DNA of 39,940 bases from NCBI GenBank assembly GCA_017482565.1, contig JAFUMO010000042.1:1-39940 (forward strand), written 5' to 3'. Source of the DNA: Bacteroidales bacterium (GTDB lineage: Bacteria; Bacteroidota; Bacteroidia; Bacteroidales; UBA932). Shown here in pieces: positions 7,294 through 15,430 of this stretch; position 1 is the stretch's first letter, and the number at the start of each line of letters is the position of its first letter. The notes beneath the pieces are model-generated. The model worked only from the letters and a program-made list of their open reading frames with translations. It searched no databases and was not told the origin of the DNA. The position numbers and the translations under genes were made by a program.

Positions 7294-9693
7294 TCATTCA
7301 CTCTTGAGCGAGTTCACCGGGTTCTCGGTGGCGGCGCGGAAGCTGCCTACGGTAACTACCAGGAACACTATTGCGGCAACCATACAGAAGGCCAGCAGGA
7401 ATACCCAGATTGTTATTGGGGCACTATGGGCAAAGGTGCTGTACCAGTAGTCTATGATTCGCAAGGTGATTGGAGCGGCCACTACAAAGGCCACAAGAAG
7501 CATCTTGGCGAACTTCATGTTGAACATCCGCAAAATATCAAATACAGAAGAACCGTGTACCCTGCGGACACCTATCTCCTTGCGGCGGTACTGGGTCTCA
7601 AATACAACCAACCCGAATACCCCCATGAGGGAGATGATGATGGCCAGCAGCGTGAACAGTGTAACCATTGTGGTGAGCTGCTGCTCCTTGCGGTACTGGC
7701 GGCCAAGTTCCTCGTCAAAGAACCTTACGGTGTATTCAGAGACGTTCGCCCCCGGATTGAACTTGAGGATCACATCCTTGATGGCTGCTTCAACCTCCTT
7801 GAACGGAGCACCTGGTTCTGTCCTTACATACAGATGGGTGAGATCCCACCAAGGGTTCTTTCCAAAGACATAGAATGCAAACGGATTGAGCTCATACTGG
7901 AGCGGCCTGAACTGGAAATCCTCACAGAAGCCAGCAATCTCAGTTGCCGCACTATGCCCCTGTAACTTGTCCTCCAGTGTAAAGCCGTACTTCTCCTTGG
8001 CCACCTGGTTGAATATGAACACACCGTGCTCACTCTGCTCATCGGCCTCGGTAAAATCACGTCCCTCAACCACTTCAATACCCATGAAGCGGAGGAAATT
8101 CCATGATACCGGATAAGAGTCCATATTTATCTGCTCCCCTTTGAAGGATCTGCCCCATCCCATACGGGAAGTGTTCACAAGCGGACCTGCCGCCCAGGCA
8201 ACATCCTTTATATGAGGGCATTTCAAGAGTTCATCCGAGAAGGCGTCCCTATCTGCATCCGCCACTCCAATTGAAGCTGTAAGGAGGTACTCCTTGTTGA
8301 AGCCCATATCGTAGTTCATCATGAACGAGTGCTGCCTCTTCACAAAAATTGCACTGGTAACAAATGCTATGGAAATCACAAACTGCAATCCTATAAGGGT
8401 GTATCTGAGGGCCTTCCCCCTTGATGTCATGCCAAACCCGCCCTTAATTGCAAGAGCCGGAGGGAACGAGGTAATGTACAGCGCCGGATACACGCTGGAT
8501 GCAATTGTCATCAGAAGAGCCGCAGCAACGGTCATTGCAATTACCGGAACATTGTCTGCAAATGCCAGAGAGCAGCTGATGAGGTTCGCATGGGTGGAGC
8601 TCTTGAACAGCACCACAACAGCCACAGCAGCACACAGGGAAATGAGTACCAGCATGCCTGATTCAAGCATCATATTCCCGACAAGTGATCCCCTTGAGCT
8701 TCCCAGAATCTTTCTGGTATTCACACCCCTGATCCTCATAGGGACCTGGGCGAAGAAGAAGTTCACAAAGTTGATGAGTGTTATCACCACAATGAGGATT
8801 GCCACAACCAGCAGGGTAAGAGTGGTTGTCTTGTTTCCGCTGCGCCCTGCAGGGCTGTAGATCTGTGTATTGTAGTACATATCCTCCACCGGAAGGAGGG
8901 TTACAATACATCTGCTTATCTGTTCGTCAATTTCACTCTGGTTTACGCTGCTCCTTACGGATTCAGGGGCACTCTCCATCCTGTCCTTCCAGAATTTCTC
9001 CACAACATTTTTTGCATGGGCCTCAAAAGCTTCCTTGCTGTCGGGAGTATTAAGCTTTACAAAATGGTGGTAGCTCCACTCGCTGAAATTCTCAAGGCTC
9101 TGGGTTTCCAGCTGGTTGCAGAAAAGCACGTCAATATTGTTGAGGTCTGAGTTCATTGGCATATCCTCATACACTGCAACAATGGTTTTAGGGGTCTTGT
9201 TGCTCCCGACAAAGATTATATCACCCACTCCGGCTCCCATCAATTTTGCCCCCCTCTCACTTATGGCAACAGTCTCCTCCTTATCCATGCCGTCAAAGGA
9301 ACCTACCACCGGAGTGAACCCGAACACATCCAGGGCACCTCTGGTGAGCTGCGAGGTACCTACCTGATACACCCTTGCATCCTCTCCTTCACCCACTCTG
9401 GTCGTATTCTTGCCGTTGCCGCCAATATAGGCAACACCCCAGCTCTCCACCATACCGGCCTGCTCCAAGATAGCCTTCTGCAGCGGTCTGTTCAGGTTCA
9501 CCTGATATTGCCCCTGTGCAAACCAACTTGGAGTTGCCATAATGTACAGCCTCTCCACATCCTTGAGCCCCTTATTGTAGCCCAAATCATAATGCACCTG
9601 CACCAGCAGAATGTACAGCGCTGCAAACGCAGCAGTCATACCCAGCAGATTCAACAGGCTTGAGCCCTTGAAATATTTTGCAAAATTTCTCAT
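7294..9693 (-). CDS. FtsX/MacB-like ABC permease, pair member 1 (copy 1)
   Basis: Permease of 799 residues, same architecture as its neighbours: helix at about 14-36, MacB-like periplasmic domain, helices around 290-420, a second periplasmic domain, and C-terminal helices from about 690, ending ENPVNSLKSE. Motif TQYRRKEIGVRRVHG before the last helices is characteristic of MacB/FtsX permeases. It is most like the permease at 19482-21875 (shared starts with LLNLLGMTAAFAALYI versus VLNIVGLTLAFVAFYI and a shared order with a second permease downstream). Upstream on the same strand lies the ATPase, separated by inverted-repeat element B, so the order ATPase-element-permease-permease suggests one transcription unit. 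Confidence 0.85.
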   Translation of the reverse strand: MRNFAKYFKGSSLLNLLGMTAAFAALYILLVQVHYDLGYNKGLKDVERLYIMATPSWFAQGQYQVNLNRPLQKAILEQAGMVESWGVAYIGGNGKNTTRVGEGEDARVYQVGTSQLTRGALDVFGFTPVVGSFDGMDKEETVAISERGAKLMGAGVGDIIFVGSNKTPKTIVAVYEDMPMNSDLNNIDVLFCNQLETQSLENFSEWSYHHFVKLNTPDSKEAFEAHAKNVVEKFWKDRMESAPESVRSSVNQSEIDEQISRCIVTLLPVEDMYYNTQIYSPAGRSGNKTTTLTLLVVAILIVVITLINFVNFFFAQVPMRIRGVNTRKILGSSRGSLVGNMMLESGMLVLISLCAAVAVVVLFKSSTHANLISCSLAFADNVPVIAMTVAAALLMTIASSVYPALYITSFPPALAIKGGFGMTSRGKALRYTLIGLQFVISIAFVTSAIFVKRQHSFMMNYDMGFNKEYLLTASIGVADADRDAFSDELLKCPHIKDVAWAAGPLVNTSRMGWGRSFKGEQINMDSYPVSWNFLRFMGIEVVEGRDFTEADEQSEHGVFIFNQVAKEKYGFTLEDKLQGHSAATEIAGFCEDFQFRPLQYELNPFAFYVFGKNPWWDLTHLYVRTEPGAPFKEVEAAIKDVILKFNPGANVSEYTVRFFDEELGRQYRKEQQLTTMVTLFTLLAIIISLMGVFGLVVFETQYRRKEIGVRRVHGSSVFDILRMFNMKFAKMLLVAFVVAAPITLRIIDYWYSTFAHSAPITIWVFLLAFCMVAAIVFLVVTVGSFRAATENPVNSLKSE

Positions 9694-9708
9694 CTCAATT
9701 TAATTTAT

Positions 9709-9827
9709 CGTCGTCCTTTTGTACAATCATCTGATACTCAGTACATTTTAAATCACACAGATGATAAATACACGAAATATTCATTTGTAACCTACTGATT
9801 ATACAGCAATTGTACAAAAGGACAACG
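9709..9827. repeat. 119-bp intercistronic inverted-repeat element, copy B
   Basis: Left end CGTCGTCCTTTTGTACAAT (9709-9727) pairs with the right end ATTGTACAAAAGGACAACG (9809-9827) with one mismatch in 19. The interior is AT-rich and not alike to the other copies. It sits between the ATPase stop (9836) and the start of the permease (9693), both on the minus strand. No TAnnTTTG promoter was found inside. Confidence 0.8.
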
Positions 9828-9835
9828 TAAAAAAA

Positions 9836-10516
9836 CTACAACTCATTCTTCACGTCACCTACTATCTGCCCGTCAAACAGATTGATAACCCTCTGGGCAA
9901 CAGCAGCATCCTTCTGTGAGTGGGTTACCATTACAATTGTTGTACCCTCCTGATTAAGCTCGCTCAAGAGCTCCATAACCTCCTTGCCGTTCTTTGAATC
10001 CAGGTTACCTGTAGGCTCGTCGGCGAGGATAAGCTTAGGATTTGAAACCACTGCGCGGGCAATTGCCACCCTCTGCTGCTGACCACCGGAGAGCTGCTGA
10101 GGGAAGTGTTTTGCCCTGTGGGAAATACCCATCCTCTTGAGGATCTCATTCACCTTCTGCTTGCGCTCCCCTGCCGAAATGTTAAGATACCTGAGCGGCA
10201 ACTCCACATTCTCATACACATTCAGCTCATCAATAAGGTTAAAGCTCTGGAACACAAACCCTATGTTACCCTTGCGGAACTTGGTGCGCTCCTTCTCCTT
10301 CAGCTGCCCAACCTCACTGTCCAGCAACTTGTAGCTTCCTCCCGACGGATTGTCCAGCAATCCCAGAATATTCAGCAAAGTGGATTTTCCGCATCCCGAC
10401 GGACCCATAATTGCCACAAATTCACCATCATTAATCTCAAAAGAAACACCGTTCAACGCTGTTGTCTCAATCTCTTCGGTCCTGAAAACCTTGCTTAAAT
10501 CTGTAACTTTAATCAT
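9836..10516 (-). CDS. ABC transporter ATPase, LolD/MacB type
   Basis: Cytoplasmic ATP-hydrolysing subunit of 226 residues that powers FtsX-type permeases. Walker A GPSGCGKST (38-46), signature LSGGQQQR (142-149), Walker B LILADEP (162-168, with Asp166 and Glu167) and the H-loop His199 are all intact. It is the only ATPase of this family in the window although five permeases of compatible type are encoded around it, so it may serve all of them, or others may lie elsewhere in the genome. It is flanked on both sides by 118-119-bp inverted-repeat elements (B and C), an arrangement that sets it apart from its neighbours. MacB normally carries its ATPase fused to the permease; here the two are separate as in LolCDE. 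Confidence 0.95.
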   Translation of the reverse strand: MIKVTDLSKVFRTEEIETTALNGVSFEINDGEFVAIMGPSGCGKSTLLNILGLLDNPSGGSYKLLDSEVGQLKEKERTKFRKGNIGFVFQSFNLIDELNVYENVELPLRYLNISAGERKQKVNEILKRMGISHRAKHFPQQLSGGQQQRVAIARAVVSNPKLILADEPTGNLDSKNGKEVMELLSELNQEGTTIVMVTHSQKDAAVAQRVINLFDGQIVGDVKNEL

Positions 10517-10532
10517 AACCTTAACTTTTTTA

Positions 10533-10650
10533 CGTCGTCCTAATTTATAATAAACTTAGAATCAACGCCTTAAAATTTAACACTTATTTTAATTTATATT
10601 TTTCTATTTTACACTCTACTAATAATCAATTAATTACAAAAAGGACAACG
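10533..10650. repeat. 118-bp intercistronic inverted-repeat element, copy C
   Basis: Ends TTTTACGTCGTCCT (10528-10541) and AGGACAACGTAAAA (10641-10654) pair with one mismatch; beyond that the arms diverge, so this is the weakest inverted repeat of the five. The interior is almost pure A/T. It separates the permease at 10661-13006 from the ATPase downstream on the minus strand. Confidence 0.75.
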
Positions 10651-10660
10651 TAAAATAAAA

Positions 10661-13006
10661 TTACTCGTTCTTGAGCGATTCCACCGGATTGGCCCAGCTG
10701 ATGCGGAGGCTGTTCAACACAACAACAGCTATAGTAAGCAGCACAACTGTCAAAGAGCCGGCAATAAAGAACCACGGAACCAGGGCAACCTTCTCTGCAA
10801 ATCTCTGCAGTACCAGATCACCTACATAATATGCAGCCGCACATCCGAGAACCACGGCAACTGCAGATAATTTAAGCACGTCATAGACAAATAGCCCGAG
10901 CACCTCTGCAGAACCTGCTCCATTTATTTTACGGACAGCCATTTCTGCACTCCTGCGCTGTGTCTCATCCTTAATATATCCTACCAGACCTATCAAGGAG
11001 ATAATCAATGAGAACAGGCCGCCCAAAAGAATCGCATCGTTAATGTTCTTGATGTCAGAAAAAGCTTCCTTCATGCCGTCCGAGTATGCTGTAACCTCAA
11101 GTTCCTTGTCGGGAAACAGATCATCTACAATTTTCTGCACAGAGAGAATGGAGGCCGGGGTAAGCTCAATCATCTTTACCACAACTCCTGTTAGATACAG
11201 GTTCTTGTCCCCCCTTACTGCTGCAAAGCGGATGCTTGGCCTGTCATCAACATATACTCCACCAATCTTATAATCCTCATACACACCGCAAATTGTAAAA
11301 ATATCATCTTTGGTCTGGGAATGTTCAGTAAGGATAACCCCTTTTCCTATGGCGCCATCCTGCCAATCCGCAAACTCCTGCATCTTCTCCACAAACTTGC
11401 GGCTTACAGCCACCTCATTTGCGGCAACTGCCTCCCTTCCCTCAAGGAACTTGATGCCAAACACCTCTGCAGCCCCTTCCGAAAAATTATACTGGTCAGC
11501 CACATTGAACAGTTCCCTATCATCTCCAGGCAAATAGATGTTGTTTCCCGACGATCCGCCAACAGGCATAGTTGAAGCCACCGCACTCTTCTGCACTGCA
11601 GGCAGCACAGCAATGGCATCATTTACCTTAAAGCAATCATCCGCACTTGCACCAGGCATATTTACAACAAGCACATTGTCAAACTCGTACCCCAAATTAT
11701 CATTCATCATCATATCATACTGCCTTGCAAAAATCACCATAATTACCACAAGGAAAACAGTAAAGGTAAACTGCAGCCCCAGGAATACCAGCTTCCATTT
11801 CCTCTTGGACTCCTTGTAGCTCCTGAAAGCTGTAGAAACCGGAATCCCCATAAAGACTTTTGCAGGGATAAGCGCCGAAACCAAAAATGCAATTACACAA
11901 ACCCCAACTGCCAGCAACACAGCCTCCGGAGTAAACAACCCTTCAAGTGAAGCCCCCAGCAACCTTGTTATCCACCCCTGCATGGCAAAAATTATTGCAG
12001 CCGCCATTATTCCCGACAGCATCACATCCAGCCCTGCCTCCTTGAAGAACATCCACATGATGTTGCTGCTCTGGGCACCATAGCATTTCCTTACCCCAAC
12101 CTCCTTGGCCCTCTTCACCACAGATGAAATGGCATTCAGGACATAGTTCACCACAGATGCGGCAATAAGGATGAAGGCAACAAGAGAAAGCATTATGACC
12201 ATGTTCCTGTTGGTACTCACAGAGAGATGGTCATTGCCGGCACTCTCAAGATAATACCACAGCTTCAGGCCTCCCTTCTCCAGCTCCTCCATAGGCTGGT
12301 TCTGCTCCTGCATCTTGTGTATGGCATCTGCAAGGGATTTGGGGTCTGTCCCCTGTGCAAGTTTCACCCATCCCTTGTACCTGTCATTGCCAACCCAATT
12401 CTCAGTACTTCTCTTGTTGTATGTTGCCATAGAGAGGAGCATATCCACATCTCCAAAAGTACTGTTCTGGGGAAAATCTTCATAAACCCCCTCTACAGTA
12501 AACTTTATATGCGGCAAAGACTCATTATAAAGTATCTGCCCTACAGCCTTCTCCGCACCACCCAATTTCTGTGCAAAAGAATGGGATACCATCATCTTTC
12601 CCCACTCCCCCAAAATTCTGTGAGGGTCACCTGTATAAATCTCCCTTGTAAAAATGTCAAAGAAACTGGTATCTGCCAGCACCAGATCTGCCGAGAGCTT
12701 GTTCTTCTCCTCAGTATAATAATTACGGTTATCAAAAAGGGGTGTAATCCTTGTAGCCACCTCCACTCCCGGAACGCACTCCCTGAATCCCGGCGCAACA
12801 GCACCGCTGATCTGGTTGGCCTGCATAGGATCTTCATTATGCCTCTGATATCCTGTCATGATAGTATAAACCCTATCTCTGTCCTCATAAAATTTATCAT
12901 ACTGCAGCTCAAAGCACACCTTTGCAATCAGCACCACTCCAATTGCCAGCCCCAGTGCCAACGACAATACCTTAACAAAATTTTTCCCAAGTTTCATAAG
13001 CTTCAT
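10661..13006 (-). CDS. FtsX/MacB-like ABC permease, third type
   Basis: Permease of 781 residues with the same overall plan (N-terminal helix at about 10-30, periplasmic MacB-like domain, helices near 275-395 and 410-430, a second periplasmic domain, C-terminal helices from about 675) and the tail ANPVESLKNE. It is clearly of the family but its sequence is not close to either member of the duplicated pairs. It opens the transcription unit permease-ATPase-permease-permease and carries the full control module upstream: palindromes at 13015-13052, the sigma-54-like promoter at 13061-13077, and paired palindromes at 13133-13168. Its ATG at 13006 is only eight bases from the first palindrome, leaving no obvious Shine-Dalgarno; ATG at 12997 is an alternative start. 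Confidence 0.85.
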   Translation of the reverse strand: MKLMKLGKNFVKVLSLALGLAIGVVLIAKVCFELQYDKFYEDRDRVYTIMTGYQRHNEDPMQANQISGAVAPGFRECVPGVEVATRITPLFDNRNYYTEEKNKLSADLVLADTSFFDIFTREIYTGDPHRILGEWGKMMVSHSFAQKLGGAEKAVGQILYNESLPHIKFTVEGVYEDFPQNSTFGDVDMLLSMATYNKRSTENWVGNDRYKGWVKLAQGTDPKSLADAIHKMQEQNQPMEELEKGGLKLWYYLESAGNDHLSVSTNRNMVIMLSLVAFILIAASVVNYVLNAISSVVKRAKEVGVRKCYGAQSSNIMWMFFKEAGLDVMLSGIMAAAIIFAMQGWITRLLGASLEGLFTPEAVLLAVGVCVIAFLVSALIPAKVFMGIPVSTAFRSYKESKRKWKLVFLGLQFTFTVFLVVIMVIFARQYDMMMNDNLGYEFDNVLVVNMPGASADDCFKVNDAIAVLPAVQKSAVASTMPVGGSSGNNIYLPGDDRELFNVADQYNFSEGAAEVFGIKFLEGREAVAANEVAVSRKFVEKMQEFADWQDGAIGKGVILTEHSQTKDDIFTICGVYEDYKIGGVYVDDRPSIRFAAVRGDKNLYLTGVVVKMIELTPASILSVQKIVDDLFPDKELEVTAYSDGMKEAFSDIKNINDAILLGGLFSLIISLIGLVGYIKDETQRRSAEMAVRKINGAGSAEVLGLFVYDVLKLSAVAVVLGCAAAYYVGDLVLQRFAEKVALVPWFFIAGSLTVVLLTIAVVVLNSLRISWANPVESLKNE

Positions 13007-13014
13007 TTTTTGTA

Positions 13015-13052
13015 AGTCGTGTCACGACTGTCATTGTACCCGTGACACGACT
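13015..13052. promoter_or_regulatory. Two 15-bp palindromes, 23-bp spacing (array 1)
   Basis: AGTCGTGTCACGACT (13015-13029, perfect around its centre) and ACCCGTGACACGACT (13038-13052) have centres exactly 23 bp apart. For the minus-strand gene at 13006 they lie in the 5' leader; the outer one overlaps the transcription start expected from the sigma-54-like promoter (about 13050). They are likely protein binding sites. The binding protein is unknown. Confidence 0.7.
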
Positions 13053-13060
13053 GTAAATTG

Positions 13061-13077
13061 AACAATGCCCGTGCCAA
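13061..13077 (-). promoter_or_regulatory. Sigma-54-like promoter for the permease-ATPase unit
   Basis: The minus strand reads TTGGCACGGGCATTGTT: the -24 element TGGCACG, N4, then TTGT where the consensus is TTGC. GG (13075-13074) and GT (13063-13062) are separated by exactly 10 bases, the spacing required for sigma-54. The same element with the same flanks (TTGTTCAA) precedes the TolC gene. The T in place of C at -12 is the one departure from consensus. Confidence 0.6.
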
Positions 13078-13132
13078 AAGATTCAACTATTTGATTATAT
13101 GTATATTGAATAAAAACAGGAAAGAGAAAAAG

Positions 13133-13168
13133 TGTAAAGAAACTTTACAACTGATAAGAATCTTTACA
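13133..13168. promoter_or_regulatory. Paired upstream activator sites TGTAAAG-N3-CTTTACA
   Basis: TGTAAAGAAACTTTACA (13133-13149) is a perfect palindrome around AAA; TGATAAGAATCTTTACA (13152-13168) is a weaker second one with its centre 19 bp away. Together they also form a hairpin (GTGTAAAG...CTTTACAC, 13127-13174). They lie about 90-110 bp upstream of the predicted start, the usual place for enhancers bound by NtrC-type regulators. Because this region is between divergent genes, a terminator role is unlikely here. Confidence 0.6.
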
Positions 13169-13252
13169 CTTTTTGGTTTACACTTGAGGCATAAAGTTCC
13201 GGAAGCTGGCAAATTCATCTGTCAAATGGGAGTGTACTCCGCAAATTATCTT

Positions 13253-13260
13253 TAAATTTG
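13253..13260 (+). promoter_or_regulatory. -7 element TAAATTTG for the M28 peptidase gene
   Basis: TAAATTTG matches the Bacteroidetes TAnnTTTG element and lies 17 bases before the ATG at 13278. No convincing -33 TTG was found at the standard distance. Confidence 0.5.
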
Positions 13261-13277
13261 CGCCAAACTGATTTATC

Positions 13278-14624
13278 ATGAAAAGATTTTTCCTGACATT
13301 TGCCTTGGCGGCCGGCATACTGGGCGGCTGTACAGAAAACCACGACAAGAATCTGCAGAAGCTGGAAAGCTTCATACAGAACGATACTTCAATGACCGGC
13401 AATCTCCGGACTATATGCAAGGAATACCCTGCAAGACTGTCGGGAAGCAGGAATAATGCCGGGGCGCAGGAATTTATATACAGGGAGCTGAATGATATGG
13501 GTGCAGAGACTTCCCTCATGGAGGTGGAGGTACCGAACTGGTTTGGGGGAGAGAGTTCCGTTGAGGTGATTTTCGGGAAGCAGCGGCTCAATATTCCAAG
13601 TGTGAATCTGGGGCTCGCCGAGGGGACAGGCGGCAAGGTGATTCAGGAGCGCGTGGTGGAGATAAACACCCGCAGGGAGCTTGGGGAGAAGGATGTAAAG
13701 GGAAAAATTGTCTTTTTCAATGATCCGATGAAAGGGCACAGTGATTATGGCCGTGCGGTATGGCAGAGGAGGGACGGAATAGCTGAGGCAGCAGAAAGGG
13801 GGGCCCTGGGTGTTGTAATCCGTTCCGTTACCCAGTTCATGGACAGCCACCCTCATACCGGATCGCTCATCTACAGCCCGAACGCCCCTAAAATACCGGC
13901 TGTGGCCATTTCTACCATTGAGGCTGAAAAGCTTTCCAGGATAATTTCAGAGAACAGGAGTGTGAAGATTGCACTGAGTTCTACTGCAGGAACCAGGGAG
14001 GGGAAGGCAAAAGGGAACAATGTGATTGGAGAGATTAAGGGAAGCGCCAATCCGGAGAACATAATCCTCGTTACCGGTCATCTGGATTCGTGGCATATTG
14101 CAGAGGGGGCTCATGATGACGGCTCCGGAGTTGTTATAGCCATGAATGTCCTGCGTGCTTTCAAGGAGGCAGGCATTCAGCCGTACAACACAATAAGGGT
14201 AATGCCTTATCAGGACGAAGAGGTAGGGCTGCAGGGAATCCATACATATTCAGCCAACAAGAAGGGAAGCGGAGAAAAGCATATCTTCCACCTGGAATTT
14301 GATCTTGGAGTGGGAGCGCCCAAGGAGATAAGTTTCTACGGAGATTCTGCCTCAACCGCCAGGATCAACAACTTACTGGCACAATATCCTATAGGGTATA
14401 AATCAACCCCTGTACTGAAACATGCAGGAGTAACCAACCACTTCTCAACAACAACACAGCTTGGCTCAATGATGGGTATCTTCATCGCCGACAACGATGC
14501 GGACTATTTCCTCTACCACCACGCTTCCAACGATAATTTTGAGGTGGTGGACCAGCAGCAGCTGAAAGAGTGCTCAGCCGCCGTAACAAAACTCATCTAC
14601 CTGATGGACAGGCTGTATAAATGA
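13278..14624 (+). CDS. M28-family metallopeptidase lipoprotein
   Basis: Exported zinc aminopeptidase-like protein of 448 residues. The N-terminus is a lipoprotein signal ending LGGC (Cys18), so the protein should be anchored to a membrane facing the periplasm or surface. A PA-like region precedes the catalytic domain. Metal-binding residues of clan MH are visible: His268 and Asp270 in VTGHLDSW, Asp280 in GAHDDGSG, the Glu314/Glu315 pair in PYQDEEVG, Asp342 in LEFDLGVG and His414/415 in YHHASND. The family removes N-terminal residues from peptides. It is divergent from the export genes and shares their 271-bp upstream region, which places it next to the sigma-54 module, but its own promoter looks like the housekeeping type. 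It ends in a strong hairpin shared with the DUF2442 gene. Confidence 0.9.
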   Translation: MKRFFLTFALAAGILGGCTENHDKNLQKLESFIQNDTSMTGNLRTICKEYPARLSGSRNNAGAQEFIYRELNDMGAETSLMEVEVPNWFGGESSVEVIFGKQRLNIPSVNLGLAEGTGGKVIQERVVEINTRRELGEKDVKGKIVFFNDPMKGHSDYGRAVWQRRDGIAEAAERGALGVVIRSVTQFMDSHPHTGSLIYSPNAPKIPAVAISTIEAEKLSRIISENRSVKIALSSTAGTREGKAKGNNVIGEIKGSANPENIILVTGHLDSWHIAEGAHDDGSGVVIAMNVLRAFKEAGIQPYNTIRVMPYQDEEVGLQGIHTYSANKKGSGEKHIFHLEFDLGVGAPKEISFYGDSASTARINNLLAQYPIGYKSTPVLKHAGVTNHFSTTTQLGSMMGIFIADNDADYFLYHHASNDNFEVVDQQQLKECSAAVTKLIYLMDRLYK

Positions 14625-14632
14625 TAGAAAGA

Positions 14633-14673
14633 ACTGGCACAAAAGTCTGTTAAGAAATAACTTTTGTGCCAGT
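14633..14673. terminator. Bidirectional terminator hairpin
   Basis: ACTGGCACAAAAGT (14633-14646) and ACTTTTGTGCCAGT (14660-14673) form a perfect 14-bp stem with a 13-base loop. It lies between the convergent stops of the M28 peptidase (14624) and the DUF2442 gene (14681) and should serve both. Confidence 0.75.
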
Positions 14674-14680
14674 CTCATGT

Positions 14681-14932
14681 CTATTCTAAAATTATTCCTT
14701 GTTCATATAGGAATTCCGGAGCTACATCAATAGAACCATCCTGCCAGGTTACTGTCCAGCCGTCTAATGTAACTTTTCTGAAGACAGCCATATCTTTCAG
14801 CGGTAGATACAAAGGGTTATCACCATTCAATAACAACCGGAAGTCATACAATCTCCTGCAACCGTCATTAAATGTAAGGCACATGACATACCCATCAACA
14901 ATTTTTGCATCCACTATCCATACAAGATTCAT
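14681..14932 (-). CDS. DUF2442 domain protein
   Basis: Small protein of 83 residues with the DUF2442 pattern: a beta-rich fold with VMCLTFNDGCRRLYDFR near the front and a C-terminal stretch on assigned secondary structure ending YEQGIILE. The start ATG (14932) overlaps the stop of the DUF4160 gene as TGATG, so translation is coupled; a GTG three bases earlier is also possible. DUF4160 and DUF2442 genes are a recurrent pair in bacteria and are often suspected to form a toxin-antitoxin-like unit, but no activity is established to my knowledge. No signal peptide or membrane segment. Confidence 0.8.
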   Translation of the reverse strand: MNLVWIVDAKIVDGYVMCLTFNDGCRRLYDFRLLLNGDNPLYLPLKDMAVFRKVTLDGWTVTWQDGSIDVAPEFLYEQGIILE

Positions 14933-15189
14933 CACTCCAGAGGTTTAATTCTTTTTGACTGCTTCCCGTTCCTGAGCAGTTCCCAATTCTCAAACAATTC
15001 AGCTTTGTGCAAATTTAACCATTCGAGTACTAATCTCATAGCTCTTGGTGGTAATTGTCCAGTAATTTTACCATTTTCTATCTCAATAATAGCTCTATAA
15101 TTGTCATATCTGATATGAAAATGTGGAGGGCTGTGTTCATTGATGAACATCGTAATGACTATTCCATAGAAACGGCTTATCTCAGGCAT
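14932..15189 (-). CDS. DUF4160 domain protein
   Basis: Protein of 85 residues starting MPEISRFYGIVITMFINEHS with the family hallmark PPHFHIRYDNYRAIIEIENG. The ATG at 15189 is chosen over an upstream one at 15243 because it matches the family start and has AAAGGAGG eight bases before it, one of the best ribosome binding sites in the window. The gene comes first and the DUF2442 gene second, overlapping by one base. The pair is monocistronic with respect to its surroundings and lies between two lipoprotein genes on the other strand, so it looks like a small mobile cassette. An 11-bp inverted repeat upstream (15278-15314) could be its operator. Confidence 0.82.
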   Translation of the reverse strand: MPEISRFYGIVITMFINEHSPPHFHIRYDNYRAIIEIENGKITGQLPPRAMRLVLEWLNLHKAELFENWELLRNGKQSKRIKPLE

Positions 15190-15277
15190 TGTGATATCCT
15201 CCTTTAATAAGTGTTTCAATACTGGAATTACATGTCCTGCCAAGGAACAGGGCTTTTAAATAAGTAATCAATCGCAT

Positions 15278-15314
15278 AGTAATACAATTTAGGGTTAATA
15301 ATCATTGTATTACT
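15278..15314. promoter_or_regulatory. Inverted repeat upstream of the DUF4160/DUF2442 pair
   Basis: AGTAATACAAT (15278-15288) and ATTGTATTACT (15304-15314) are perfectly complementary, with a 15-base spacer. The site lies about 90 bp upstream of the DUF4160 start and about 120 bp upstream of the divergent 5'-nucleotidase gene. It may be an operator, for example for autoregulation of the pair; no protein is assigned. Confidence 0.45.
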
Positions 15315-15412
15315 CTCTCCTCCATCGCAAAGCTACACAAAAACATGCGTAAACAGGGTAAATTTTCACCTTACAGAAGGTAATTTTTTCTTTTGTAGAA
15401 AACAATATTTGA

Positions 15413-15420
15413 TAAATTTG
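15413..15420 (+). promoter_or_regulatory. -7 element TAAATTTG for the 5'-nucleotidase gene
   Basis: TAAATTTG lies 10 bases before the ATG at 15431, with TTTTG at 15391-15395 about 17 bases upstream as a -33 candidate. Confidence 0.6.
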
Positions 15421-15430
15421 TACCTACTCT

